This document shows, in pieces, positions 10,800-21,524 of a stretch of 64,000 bases of DNA. Made by a program: the position numbers and the translations under genes. Where the stretch lies: assembly GCA_963930645.1 (NCBI GenBank), contig OZ005650.1, positions 228,614,188 through 228,678,187 of the forward strand. Reading direction: 5' to 3'. The notes beneath the pieces were generated by a model. The model worked only from the letters and a program-made list of their open reading frames with translations. It was not told the DNA's origin and ran no database searches. Origin of the DNA: Salticus scenicus. Its lineage: Eukaryota; Arthropoda; Arachnida; Araneae; Salticidae. Within the stretch, counting starts at the first letter, position 1; every line of letters starts with the position of its first letter.

Positions 10800-11715
10800 C
10801 GAAGTGTGACGTCACTGACCGTCCGTGGATGCAAGAAAATGATTTCCTATGTTAATCGCCCATTGGATTTTTTGTAAAAAAAAAAAATATTAAAAATCGA
10901 GAAAAATTATTTCCCGATTTTAATCCCCATATTTGGGAATATATGTGTATTAGTTATCATGTGCATGTGTTAGATTGAGTTATTTTGCTGTCAAATTGAC
11001 AAAATTTTAATTTTAAATTTCAAAACTCGGTTGTCCTTGGCGTTTTTGAATTTGGCGATCAAAAACGGGATACGAAAATGTACATGCCAGATGTATATTT
11101 TCGTAATATGTATTGTACGAAATTTTGTTTCATATTATTCATTACTCTCTTAATATAAGTTGTTAAAATAACCATGATTTTGAAAGGAATTAAATTATAT
11201 TCGCCAGATAATTTGGCGATATTTCTTTTTCTTTTTCTGCCAAGGAGGACAGATATCAAATCTATTCCGCTGTAACATATTAGTATCTTATATCAGATAC
11301 TTTATTTAGACATTTGAAAACAAATTAGACTTCAAATTATGATAGAATATTTATAATTTTCCTTTTAATTAGTATATTAGTGGGATATTTATTGTGTAAA
11401 TGTCATCCTTTGAAATGAAATGTTTATGTTTTGAATCGAATATGGAAGTTTGCCATTTTTTTTTTTTTTTTTTTTTTCTGGAGTTTTGAAACCTTAAAAT
11501 TCAAATTTTATCAATTTTACAGCCAAAACAACTTAATCTAACGCAAGCACATAATACATAATAACTGATACATATCTATACACAAACATGAGGATTAAAA
11601 TCGGGAAATAATTTTCCTCGATTTTTAATATTTTTTTACAAAAAATCCAATGGGCGTTTAACATAGGAAATCTTTTTCTTGCATCCACGAACGGCCAGTG
11701 ACGTCATCACTTCGC
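10800..11715. mobile_element. Element with ~230-bp TIRs and a nested MITE
   Basis: Arms at about 10,806-11,030 and 11,477-11,710 are inverted copies. Shared blocks include TGACGTCA-TGxCCGT, GATTTTTTGTAAAAAA, CGGGAAATAATTTTxC, ATCATGTGCATGTGTTAGAT and TTTCAAAACTC. 11,031-11,252 is a nested MITE. The element recurs in the opposite sense at 29,540-30,220. No transposase was seen. Confidence 0.6.
11031..11252 (-). mobile_element. Nested MITE with TGTCCTTGGCG ends
   Basis: Ends TTGTCCTTGGCG and GCCAAGGAGGACAG form the inverted repeat. Sister copies are at 29,702-29,986 and 38,511-38,733. The ORF at 11,059-11,259 has no recognisable domain. Confidence 0.6.
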
Positions 11716-11832
11716 TTGCGTATACAGGGTAATTTTTAAAATTTTGATGCTGAAGTAGATACGACATTTTTCGCCAAGGAATTTACTTTAAGGATAGCCA
11801 CTTTAAGTCAAATAGCCCATAAACAAATAAAT

Positions 11833-12676
11833 TATCTCATAAAAAAAACAATACTATTGTAAAAGTCACCCCGCCCAGCAAAAACTCTTACCTTTCTTAT
11901 GCATACGTATTATATTTATAAAAGCACATACATAACCTGCAAAAAGAAGTGATGTCTCATAAAAAACAATACTATTGTAAAAGTCACCCCGCCCAGCAAA
12001 AACTCTTACCTTTCTTAAGCAGCCAAAAAAAGGATTGATATCAAATTTCGCCGCCGCTATTGAATCCCGGGTACTCAATGCCTAGCTTAATGAAGATCTG
12101 CCAATAACACTGCATGTATCATTCTAATAAATCTTAATCTCTTTCAACATTCTTTGTTATCTGTGTTCGTTTTTTCGCTGCATTATAAAGTTATAATTTA
12201 AAGTATTTTTACGGCGGGGTGCGTGCTCTATGTAGAAGTTTTGATTAATAAAAAATTTAGTTAGCAAAAATTAAAATATTATTACGCACCCCGCCGTAAA
12301 AATACTTTAAATTATAACTTTATAATGCAGCGAAAAAACTAACACAGATAACAAAGAATGTTGAAAGAGATTAGGATATACTAGAAAGATACATGCAGTG
12401 TTATTGGCAGATCTTCATTAAGCTAGGCATTGAGTACCCGGGATTCAATAGCGGCGGCGAAATTTGATATCAATCCTTTTTTTGGCTGCTTAAGAAAGGT
12501 AAGAGTTTTTGCTGGGCGGGGTGACTTTTACAATAGTATTGTTTTTTATGAGACATCACTTCTGTTTGCAGGTTATGTATGTGCTTTTATAAATATAATA
12601 CGTATGCATAAGAAAGGTAAGAGTTTTTGCTGGGCGGGGTGACTTTCACAATAGTATTGTTTTTTTTTATGAGATA
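11833..12676. repeat. 844-bp near-perfect palindrome
   Basis: Two arms of about 392 bp (11833-12224 and 12284-12676) are inverted copies with only a few differences by eye, around a 59-bp spacer. Each arm contains a direct duplication of CAATACTATTGTAAAAGTCA followed by CCCCGCCC. The same 70-residue frame appears on the minus strand at 11,866-12,078 and the plus strand at 12,430-12,642, which simply reflects the symmetry. Each arm also has AAAG|GTAAGAG, a possible donor. It may be a fold-back element or an inverted duplication of exon-bearing DNA. Confidence 0.8.
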
Positions 12677-12869
12677 TCACTTCTTTTAGTAGGTTATGTC
12701 CTTTTATAAATTTAATACGTATGCATAATGAATATATTTGTGTAATAGATCAATGAAAATCGTGCGCGTTATGCATAGATGTAAATATAGTGTTACAGAT
12801 TTCTAAATAGTACTAGTTCTTTTTATGTGATTTCTTTCTAAGAGGTTTAGTCACATTATAAATGTCACT

Positions 12870-13635
12870 TTTTCGCATTTCTAGCTTGTTTCCGCGTTAA
12901 AAAAGATCCTTTTCCGTTGAAAACACACTTTATCAGGGCACGTAATAGACTTGGCGATGGCGATGAATTTGGTGACTTTATCACACCTTGACAACTATTT
13001 TTACGATCTTGGTGAAAAGAAACCTTTATTATCGATAAACCCATTGTCCAATCTGTAACTCGATTATTAAGTGCAGTTTCCACTGAGGTTGGTTGGAAGT
13101 CGTTTCGAGCGGTGGTATTCAGAATCCTTTGATGTGGTCAAGCGGTTGGAATGCTTTGACGGATTGGTTCGACCGGTTTGAAGTCCCTGGATCTGACCCC
13201 GAGCTGAGATAATTGAGGGGCCAGAGGCAGATATCTTTGTCAATTTTGCATGCTTTCCTTTGAAGTAACTGCGCAATCTGATAAAAAAAAGGTTACAACT
13301 GATGACAAGACATTTGGCTCTTTGTGTCGGGAGCGTGATTAATGGTTTTTTCAACCTCGAATTTCCAACTGCAATGGAAACCGGACTTTACGGAAGTTAC
13401 TGTAAAATTCAGGATTAATGGCGGGCTATAAAAGGAGTCCCGTTCCGACCACTGAGGTGAGTTTCTCGCTAAGACTTTACGAAATAGAAAGTTTTGCTTC
13501 ACTAAGTCCCTACCATTGAATTGTAGTTTATTTCTGTATGTTATGACTATGGTATCGTTTGTGCTGTGATTTATATGTTGTCAGCTGTTAATTAAGCAGC
13601 GTTTTCTGGTGAAACTCAAGTTGATACTGGGTTTC
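12870..13635 (+). repeat. Dispersed repeat (TTGGCGA family), copy 1
   Basis: Shares order and phrases with 25,890-26,385: a 'TTTTTCCGTTGAAAA'-like start, repeated TTGGCGAT/TTGGTGAC phrases, ATTATCGATAAACC-type text, and a CAGCTGTTAATTAAGC / GTTGATAxxxxGTTT end. The Helitron 3' fragment at 20,870-21,524 and sequence near 43,600-43,700 carry related TTGGCGA text. The short minus-strand frames are incidental. Confidence 0.45.
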
Positions 13636-13639
13636 AATA

Positions 13640-13805
13640 AGGTGACCAAATTTTTAAACCCATTTGAGGACAAATCATCGCAGCGTCCTCAAATTGAAAG
13701 GACATTTGAGGACAGAGTTAAATTATGCTTTAATTTGCGGACATTTGAGGACAAATTTATAAATTCCAGAACATTTGTCCTCAAATGATTTTCAATTTGG
13801 TAAAA
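13640..13805. mobile_element. MITE-like repeat with CATTTGAGGACAAAT ends
   Basis: ACCAAATTTTTAAACCCATT then TGAGGACAAAT at the left, and the complement (ATTTGTCCTCAAATGATTTT then CAATTTGGTAA) at the right. Two more TTTGAGGACA copies lie inside. It abuts the satellite array. Confidence 0.5.
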
Positions 13806-15975
13806 ATGTATTGTCACAGTGTTCTGAGCTATCCTGAAAGTTTCAAATGTCTAGCTAGTCGGGAAGTTAGTTAAAAATCAATGGCGACCTTTGTGCTGGT
13901 AACGCTGCCGATGGAAGCAAGAACCCGAAACAGTTCGCTAAAAGTATTTAAAAAATGCATTTTCACGGTGTTCTGAACTATTCTGAAAGTTTCAAATATC
14001 TAACTCGTCGGGAAATTAGATAAATAAATTTTCTGTCGAATCATATAAACGCTGCCGAAGGCAGTAGGGACCTGAAACAGTTAACTAAAAGTGTTAAAAA
14101 ATGTATTGTCACCGTGTTCTGAGCTATCCTGAAAGTTTCAAATGTCTAGCTAGTCTGGAAGTTAGTTAAAAATCGATTGCAAGCTTTGTGCTGGTAACGC
14201 TGCCGATGGCAGCAGGAACCCGAATCCGTTGGCTAAAAGGATTTAAAAAAAATGCATTTTCACCGTGTTCTGAACTATTCTGAAAGTTTCAAATGTCTAG
14301 CTAGTCGGGAAATAAATTTTCTGTCGAATCATATAAACGCTGCCGAAGGCAGTAGGGATGAAACAGTTGACTAAAAGAGTTTAAAAATGTATTGTCAACG
14401 TATTCTGAGCTATCCTGAAAGTTTCAAATGTCTAGCTAGTCGGGAAGTTAGTTAAAAAGCGATTGCAAGATGTGTGCTGGTAACGCTGCCGATGGCAGCA
14501 GGAACCCGAAACAGTTGGCTAAAAGTATTTAAAAAATGCATTTTCACCGTGTTCTGAACTATTCTGAAAGTTTCAAATATCTAACTCGTCGGGAAATTAG
14601 TGAAATAAATTTTCTGTCGAATCATATAAACGCTGCCGAAGGCAGTAGGGATGAAACAGTTGACTAAAAGAGTTTAAAAACATATTGTCACCGTATTCTG
14701 AAATATCCTGAAAGTTTCAAATGTCTAGCTAGACGGGAAGTTAGTTAAAAAGCGATCGCAAGATGTGTGCTGGTAACGCTGCCGATGGCAGCGGGAACCC
14801 GAAACAGTTGGCTAAAAGTATTTAAAAAATGCATTTTCACCGTGTTCTGAACTATTCTGAAAGTTTCAAATATCTAACTCGTCGAGAAATTAGTTAAATA
14901 AATTTTCTGTCGAATCATATAAACGCTGCCGAAGGCAGTAGGGACCTGAAACAGTTAACTAAAAGTGTTAAAAAATTTATTGTCACCGTGTTCTGAGCTA
15001 TCCTGAAAGTTTCAAATGTCTAGCTAGTCTGGAAGTTAGTTAAAAATCGATTGCAAGCTTTGTGCTGGTAACGCTGCCGATGGCAGCAGGAACCCGAATC
15101 CGTTGGCTAAAAGGATTTAAAAAAAAATGCATTTTCACCGTGTTCTGAACTATTCTGAAAGTTTCAAATGTCTAGCTAGTCGGGAAATAAATTTTCTGTC
15201 GAATCATATAAACGCTGCCGAAGGCAGTAGGGATGAAACAGTTGACTAAAAGAGTTTAAAAATGTATTGTCAACGTATTCTGAACTATCCTGAAAGTTTC
15301 AAATGTCTAGCTAGTCGGGAAGTTAGTTAAAAAGCGATTACAAGATGTGTGCTGGTAACGCTGCCGATGGCAGCAGGAACCCGAAACAGTTGGCTAAAAG
15401 TATTTAAAAAATGCATTTTTACCGTGTTCTGAACTATTCTGAAAGTTTCAAATATCTAACTCGTCGGGAAATTATTGAAATAAATTTTCTGTCGAATCAT
15501 ATAAACGGTGCCGAAGACAGTAGGTACCTGAGACAGTTGACTAAAAGTGTTAAAAAATGTATTGTCACCGTGTTCTGAGCTATCCCGATAGTTTCAAATG
15601 CCTAGCTAGTCGGAAAGTTATTTAAAAATCGATTGCAAGTTTTGTGCTTGTAACGCTGCTGATGGCAGCAGGAACCCGAAGCAGTTGGCTAAAAGTAATA
15701 AAAAAAATGCATTTTCTCCGTGTTCTGAACTAGTCTGAAATTTTCAAATGTCTAGCTTGTCGGGAAATTAGTTAAATAAATTTTCTGTCGAATCATATAA
15801 ACGCTGGCGAAGGCAGTAGGTACCTGAGACAGTTGACTAAAAGTGTTAAAAAATGTATTGTCACCGTGTTATGAGCTATCCTGAAAGTTTCAAATGTCTA
15901 GCTAGTCGGGAAATTAGTTAAAAAGCGATTGCAAGACGTGTACTGGTAACGCTGCCGTAGGCAGCAGTAACCCGA
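13806..15975 (+). repeat. Satellite array, ~148-bp monomers in A-B dimers
   Basis: About 15 monomers in tandem. Each has TGTTCTGAxCTATxCTGAAAG, TTTCAAATxTCTA, GTCGGGAA and a palindromic CGCTGCCGAxGGCAG. Two monomer types alternate: type A has 'TGTATTGTCACC' and 'GCTGGTAACGCTGCC'; type B has 'TGCATTTTCACC' and 'TCGAATCATATAAACGCTGCC'. Dimer starts at about 14,097, 14,383, 14,677, 14,974, 15,259, 15,555 and 15,852 are 285-297 bp apart. The block 14,097-14,973 recurs, private variants included, from 14,974. No open frame. Confidence 0.9.
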
Positions 15976-16989
15976 CCAAAAAAATTTTTGATTGCAAAAG
16001 GCACTGGTACAGGTCAGAAGGAATGTACATGCAAATTTTCAGCTTATTAGCTGCAGAACTCTAGGCTCAATCGCCGTCAAAAGTAATTGTCTTAACAATT
16101 ACAAGCAGAAGAAGAATCTGACCGGCAAATTTCGTGTTTTCAAAGTTATATAACTCAGGCCCTTATTTCGGAGAGCGATATGCAAATTTGTATGTTTTGT
16201 CTTATGGGTATGCTTAAGGTCTGTGCAAAAAATCATATGTCTTGGGTATCAGGGAGCTGAGATACAGGTAGTCGAAAAGTCCGAGATGCTATGTCGACAT
16301 AATATACACTTGTAGCGTTCATCATTGACTTCCTACATAGTAAATTTCATTTGAATTTCTCTTAATGTTTGTTTTAGCTTGGCGGGTGTTTGTTTTAGCT
16401 TGGCGGGGCGAAACGCTACCGCGTTCCTTGATAAAATATTGAGGGGGGGGGGGGAAACAGGCTAGAAAGAAAGAAACAAAAACAATAACCTCATAAATTA
16501 TGTATTTTTGTTTAAAATGGAGACAAAGATTCAAAAGTCACCAAGGGGAGCTATAATAAGCCTGTACCACGATAAGAATAAATAAATATTTATTTTTCTA
16601 TATACGAACCACTGTTAACTATGAAATACATATAGCCACAAAAAGTGAGTTGTCTCACAGCATATTGTAATATTATATTTGACGTGAAATTGCTGTCAGT
16701 GTATGGTCGACCGGAAAAATCGAATAAATATAGAAAATAACGTAAAAGTAAATATTATGTACTGTACGCATAGTGTTGTTCATATCTAATAAATATTTAA
16801 ATATAAAAGAGCTACTTCAATTTTTTCGTTACTGTCTGTTTCGAAATTGTTATCTGATAAGCACAAAAGTGGAAGCCCACTGGTATGGCATTGCCGCATG
16901 CAATAGCGACACACACCCGAAGCGAGCTTTTGAGCAATTTCAATGAATTTTATTTTTATTTTTTATCTATAAAGCGATATAGAAAATAA
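15976..16989. other. No gene seen
   Basis: Single-copy-looking, moderately AT-rich sequence with a G-run at 16,442-16,453. The minus-strand frame at 16,322-16,534 has no recognisable domain. Confidence 0.4.
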
Positions 16990-17657
16990 TTTTCTTTAAA
17001 TATAGCGACCAGCCAAGCGGGTAAATTTGTCCGAAGAAATCCATAGGAGCTGAGGCCACAATTTTTAGTGTGTGGCTTTTTTACGTGTATCCAACGTCCG
17101 TTGCAACGGGATTTTGAGAATTTCCCCATTTTCCCCCTTAAGGAAGGGACAGCAATAAAGACGTTTCCAAGCATAACCTTGCTTAAAAATATCACAGTAA
17201 GATTAATTTTTATGTGTGGGTTGGTTATGCGTTCTCAACACGCACTATCAAGTAATTTTATGAAATTTCCCTCTGCCTCCCTCCTTTAACGGCAGAGTGG
17301 GGGCAAAAATACGATTTTAAGAGTAACTCTGTTCCAAAGTACCTCAGGAAAGCGATTTTTTGATATGTCGGTTGGTTACGCGTACTCAACAAACACTACA
17401 AAGGGGTTTTGTGAATTTCCACCCTACCGGTATTCGGAGGTGGGGACAAAAAACATGTATCCATGTGTAACTCTGCACTAAATTATCTCAGGAAGGAGAT
17501 TTTTGATGTGTGGGTCGGTTATATGTATATCTAACTCATAGTATAAAGAGATTTTGTAAAATTCCCTCCGTCATCCCTCCTTTATGTGCAGGGGGGGGGG
17601 ACACATTTTAAAAAATAATTCTGTTTCAAATAATCTTAGGATCTCGATTTTTTTTAT

Positions 17658-18999
17658 TTCCTTATACAAAGTATAAGGAAGTATAGTAATCCCGATTTGC
17701 GAAATGGATTTTGTATTTCACATTGCTCGAAAACGAATGATCGCTGAATGTTGCTAATTTATACGTGTGACTTTCATGATGTCTAGTTGCACACCTGCAA
17801 GTGTCATCTTAACACGAGCTCTCGTTTTAGAGATATAAGGGATTTTACACGATTTTTCGTGACGTCTGTATGTGTGTGTGTGTGTCTGTGTGTGGGTATG
17901 TCGCATAACTCAAAAACGGTTGGACGTAGAATGTTGCGAATTGGTACATAGGTTTGTTATAACATCTAGTTGTGCACCTCCCTTTTTGGACTTTCTACGA
18001 TTTTCCGTTTTGGAGATATTTAGGAAAATTAGGTTCATAATGACAAAAATTTGGCCATAATGTATCAAAAAACGGTAATAACTCAAAAACGGTTTAGACA
18101 AATCTTGTAATTTAACTGACTTTCCGATTAGCTAGACATTTGAAACTTTCAGAAAAGCTCAGAACACGTTGACAATGCATTTTTTAAATATTTTTAGCCA
18201 AATGTTTCCGATACCTGCTGCCTTCAGCAGCGTTTATGCGATTCAACAGAAAATTTATTTAACTAACTTCCCGACTAGCTAGACATTTGAAACTTTCAGA
18301 TTAGATCAGAACACGGTGAAAATGCATTTTTTAAATACTTTTAGCCAACTGTATAGGGTCCCTGCTGCCTTCGGCAGCGTTACCAGTTCAAATCTTGGAA
18401 TCGATTTGTAACTAACTTCCCGACTAGCTAGACATTTAAAACTTCCGGAAAAGCTCAAAATACGGTGACAATGCATTTTTAAAATATTTTTGGCCAATTG
18501 TTTCGGGTCACTGCTGCCTTCGGCAGCGTTTACATGGTTCAACAGAAAATTTATTTAACTAACTTCCCGACTAGCTAGACATTTGAAACATTCAGAATAG
18601 TTCAGAACACGGTGAATATGCATCTTTTTAATACTTTTAGCCAACTGTTTCAGGTCCCTGCTGCCTTCGGCAGCGTTTATATGGTCCAACAAAAAAATTA
18701 TTTAACTAACTTCCCGACTAGGTAGACATTTGAAACTTTCAGAATAGTTCAGAACATGGTAAAATTCCTTTTTTTAATACTTTTAGCCAATTTTTTCGGG
18801 TCCCTGCTGCCTTCGTCAGCGTTACCAGTACAAATCTTGCAATCGGTTTTTAGCTAACTTTCAGAAAACTCAGAACACGGTGATAATTCATTTTTTAAAA
18901 ATATTTTTAGCCAACTGTTTCGGGTCCAATGTCAATGTTTTTTAACATTATGTATATTTCTAAAAGTGTATAAGGAAGTCATGTGGTGCCCACATCAGA
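17658..18999 (+). mobile_element. Hairpin-ended element A (Helentron/HINE-like?)
   Basis: Left end is CCTTATACAAAGTATAAGGA then AGTA; right end is TATAAGGAAGTCATGTGGTG then CCCACATCAGA, that is a perfect ATGTGG-TGC-CCACAT-type hairpin about 4 nt from the end, adjoining a T-run. TATAAGGAAGT is therefore present near both ends. Inside are a GT microsatellite (17,868-17,895) and the satellite array 18,110-18,930. No protein. Relatives at 22,843, 33,799, 35,562 and 43,847, with end fragments at 3,735, 41,200 and 43,130. Confidence 0.6.
18110..18930 (-). repeat. Satellite array inside element A (5-6 monomers)
   Basis: Minus-strand copies of the monomer that fills 13,806-15,975. GCTAGACATTTGAAAC recurs at about 18,131, 18,279 and 18,575 with a variant at 18,427, a 148-bp period. 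Each monomer holds CTGCTGCCTTCGGCAGCG. Confidence 0.85.
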
Positions 19000-19606
19000 T
19001 TTTTTTTTTTTATATCTGGTTTGGTATGTATATGCAAGATGCACTATAAAGGTATTTTGCGAAATTACCCCCCCCCCCTCTTCTGGGGCTGGCGGGGGCA
19101 AAAAACAAGCTTAAATATACTCCAGATTACCTTAGAATGATGAATTTTCATAAGTGGGTGTTGATTAAGTGTACCCAATATGCACTTTGATGGGAGGAAA
19201 TTTTCCGAAACTTTCAACATTACCCGTAAGGGAGGGAGAGTAAAAATTAGGTAACCCTAACAGCACAGTTAGGCTTAACTTATCCACAGTACATCTTAAG
19301 GATGTTTCTGGGATGTCTTTTCATCCAGAAGACATCTTGAAGATATCCTGGGGAGGTGATGTGCTCTCTGGGAAGGTACTGCCGAAGGCATTGGGGCTCG
19401 AGATTCGAAAAGTGTGGGGAGCAGGAAAACCGCTACCGAAGGTAACGGGAATTTTAACTTACATTTTGACTGATTTCTTTCTTTCTTTTTTTTTTTTTTT
19501 TTTTTTTTTTTTGAGATTTTTTTTTTTTTATTATTATTATAAATGAGATGAAGTATTGAGAATTCATTTCGATATAATGACCAGCGAAGCGGGCAAAGCC
19601 TGCTAG

Positions 19607-20007
19607 TAAATTATAAAGTATTACAAAAATAAAAAATAAAATAAAATAAAATAAGCCAAAATTGTAGTCACTTGAATGATCTATTTTTGTCTGTGTAGAT
19701 AATTTTACAGAAAAAAAAATGCAGTTTTAAAAATAAAAAATTTATTTCAACACAAGCACTATTTTAAACTTAAAAACCATTAAAAATATAAACAGAATAT
19801 GAAGGATTCTTATATATTAACGAAAAGGTGCCCTATAAAAGTATTAGCAAAATAGGCTTCCCCCTTTTTATATATATAAATATTTATAATAATAACAAGT
19901 AAATAAATAAATAATCCATCACTAATATAGCGACAAAAATTTAAAAGCAACCAAGGGAAAGATATTATAAAGTTGTGCAGCACGACAATGTGTTTACTTT
20001 ATATATA
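19607..20007. other. No gene seen
   Basis: AT-rich linker between a Helitron terminus and a TIR element, with AAATA runs. Confidence 0.4.
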
Positions 20008-20557
20008 CAGGGTTAGTCAAAATGAATAGGACAATAAGAAAACTATTTTTAGACGAATGTATGTTTATTGTAACCAAACTACAGCTACGTATGGACAGAT
20101 AAACTATCAAAGTTTTTTCTCACCTTCACAGATGTTCGATGGCTGCACGATTTGTCGACTTCTGGGGACTTCGTTGAAAGGATGCACGAATGGATTCTAC
20201 AGTTTCTTCGGAGGCACGTGGTCGTCCTGCGCTTTTACCCTTGCATAAGCAGCCCGTCTCCTCAAATTGCTTTACCCACCTCGCAATGGAATGTCGATGA
20301 GGTGGTTCCTTGTCATACTTGGCTCGAAATTGTCGCTGGACATTGTTTTAGCAAATGTCATCACACAAAACGCCTTCTCCTTGCCTGATTGCGCCATTTT
20401 GAAAACAGCGTCTCCTAGCGGCATTAACGTACATGTGTGTTGCCAAATAAAACTTTGATAGTTTATCTGTCCATACGTAGCTGTAGTTTGGTTACAATAA
20501 ACATACATTCGTCTAAAAATAGATTTCTTATTGTCCTATTCATTTTGACTAACCCTG
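20008..20557. mobile_element. TIR transposon remnant with 109-bp inverted repeats
   Basis: Starts CAGGGTTAGTCAAAATGAAT and ends with its complement. The inverted repeats (about 20,008-20,118 and 20,449-20,557) differ at one base by eye. Flanking TATATA at 20,002-20,007 and 20,558-20,563 is the probable target duplication. It still holds a transposase fragment on the minus strand. Confidence 0.8.
20120..20420 (-). pseudogene. N-terminal DNA-binding part of a transposase
   Basis: On the minus strand an ATG near 20,400 opens a peptide with EKAFCVMTFAKT. After a frame change near 20,345 the sense goes on through PPHRHSIARWVKQFEETGC, then GRPRASEETVESIRASFQRS and a TGA near 20,124. This is the helix-turn-helix layout of the DUF4817-type N-terminus found on mariner/IS630-like transposases. 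The DDE catalytic domain is absent, so the element is non-autonomous. The family call rests on remembered features of DUF4817, not on a search. Confidence 0.6.
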
Positions 20558-20563
20558 TATATA

Positions 20564-20869
20564 CCAATCACTACACTAATTTAACATACAAATAAATGAG
20601 TAACTGTTTGTGACTGAGCTTGCACGCTGTCGGGCAGAAATATTTGATTAATTCAAATTAATATTTAAATAACTACCTAAATAAAAATAAAATGTATGTT
20701 TAATGGGAAATATATATAACCATAAAAACATTACTTGTCTAAAATACGGCAGAAATTGTGCTCATATCATATTGTTACAACGGGTCTTTTCCCTGAATCA
20801 ATTGTACTGTTACAATGAAAATAGGTTTGTAGGCAAAGTGAAAATAAAAGGACAGTTCATTCACTTTCA
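20564..20869. other. No gene seen
   Basis: AT-rich linker with no supported features; short frames here lack domains. Confidence 0.35.
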
Positions 20870-21524
20870 GTGGGGTCAACCTTGGCGTGACAAACTTGGC
20901 GAGTGGGTGATCAAATTTGGTGAAGAAATGGTAGTTTAAAATTTTCGAAACTTCCCGCACACAGGAGCATAGATCTCGAGCTTTCCATGGGATTCTCGAT
21001 GAAATCATCGCCAAGCTCCATCGGCAAAAATTATAAGTAGGAGTGAGTTGATTTTTGCGAGAGAGTATGTAGTCACTGTGATTCAGAGTTATTCAGAGAC
21101 TTATTCTGATTTTTTGCCCTTTAGGGATTGAGTTCTAAGCGACTGAACATTTTTTTGTGAGCTAGCGAAGATTTCTGCTCTGGAGGATGTTATTTGCTTT
21201 ACTCATGTGGAACAAGTAACTGCTTTTTGGACTGTTCCAGAACATTCATCGAATAGTGACTTTTGCTGTACAAGTAACAGCTTCAACTGTTTGAAGAATA
21301 TTCGAAGAATTAACATTATTATTAAACTGTTTTCGAGAATATTCGTTTTGTTGTACAGATTCGAGAAGTTAAAAAAATATTTGATATCGCCAAGGCGGTC
21401 CCATACTAAAGCTGTGACGAAAATAGTCGCCAAATCGAAATGCATTTACTTAAACGTTTCAATTATGCAATTAAAAATAAATCATTTAAATATAGTGACC
21501 AGCGAAGCGGGCAAATCCTGCTAG
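20870..21524 (+). mobile_element. Helitron 3' portion
   Basis: Ends TATAGTGACCAGCGAAGCGG then GCAAATCCTGCTAG; CTAG lies at 21,521-21,524 and T follows. The body carries repeated TTGGCGA/TTGGTGA phrases also seen at 12,870 and 25,890. The 5' end is not identified. The 105-residue plus-strand frame runs into the Helitron hairpin and is not a gene. Confidence 0.6.

Larger units (their letters stand above)
16990..19606 (+). mobile_element. Helitron with canonical 3' end, interrupted by another element
   Basis: The 3' end GCGAAGCGGGCAAAGCCTGC then TAG places CTAG at 19,603-19,606, followed by T. Body units at 17,030-17,640 and 19,020-19,300 share 'GGTTGGTTACGCGTACTCAAC'-like and 'TTTTGxGAATTxCCCC' phrases with the Helitron pair at 5,122. 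The two halves are separated by the hairpin-ended element 17,658-18,999. The 5' TC end was not found; 16,990 is approximate. Confidence 0.65.

Noticed and set aside
12430..12642. 70-codon frame starting at a TTG, with a mirror copy at 11,866-12,078
   Set aside because: Mirror symmetry comes from the palindrome; no ATG and no known domain.
13806..15975. CRISPR-like array
   Set aside because: Regular repeats but no unique spacers; it is a tandem satellite in a eukaryotic genome.
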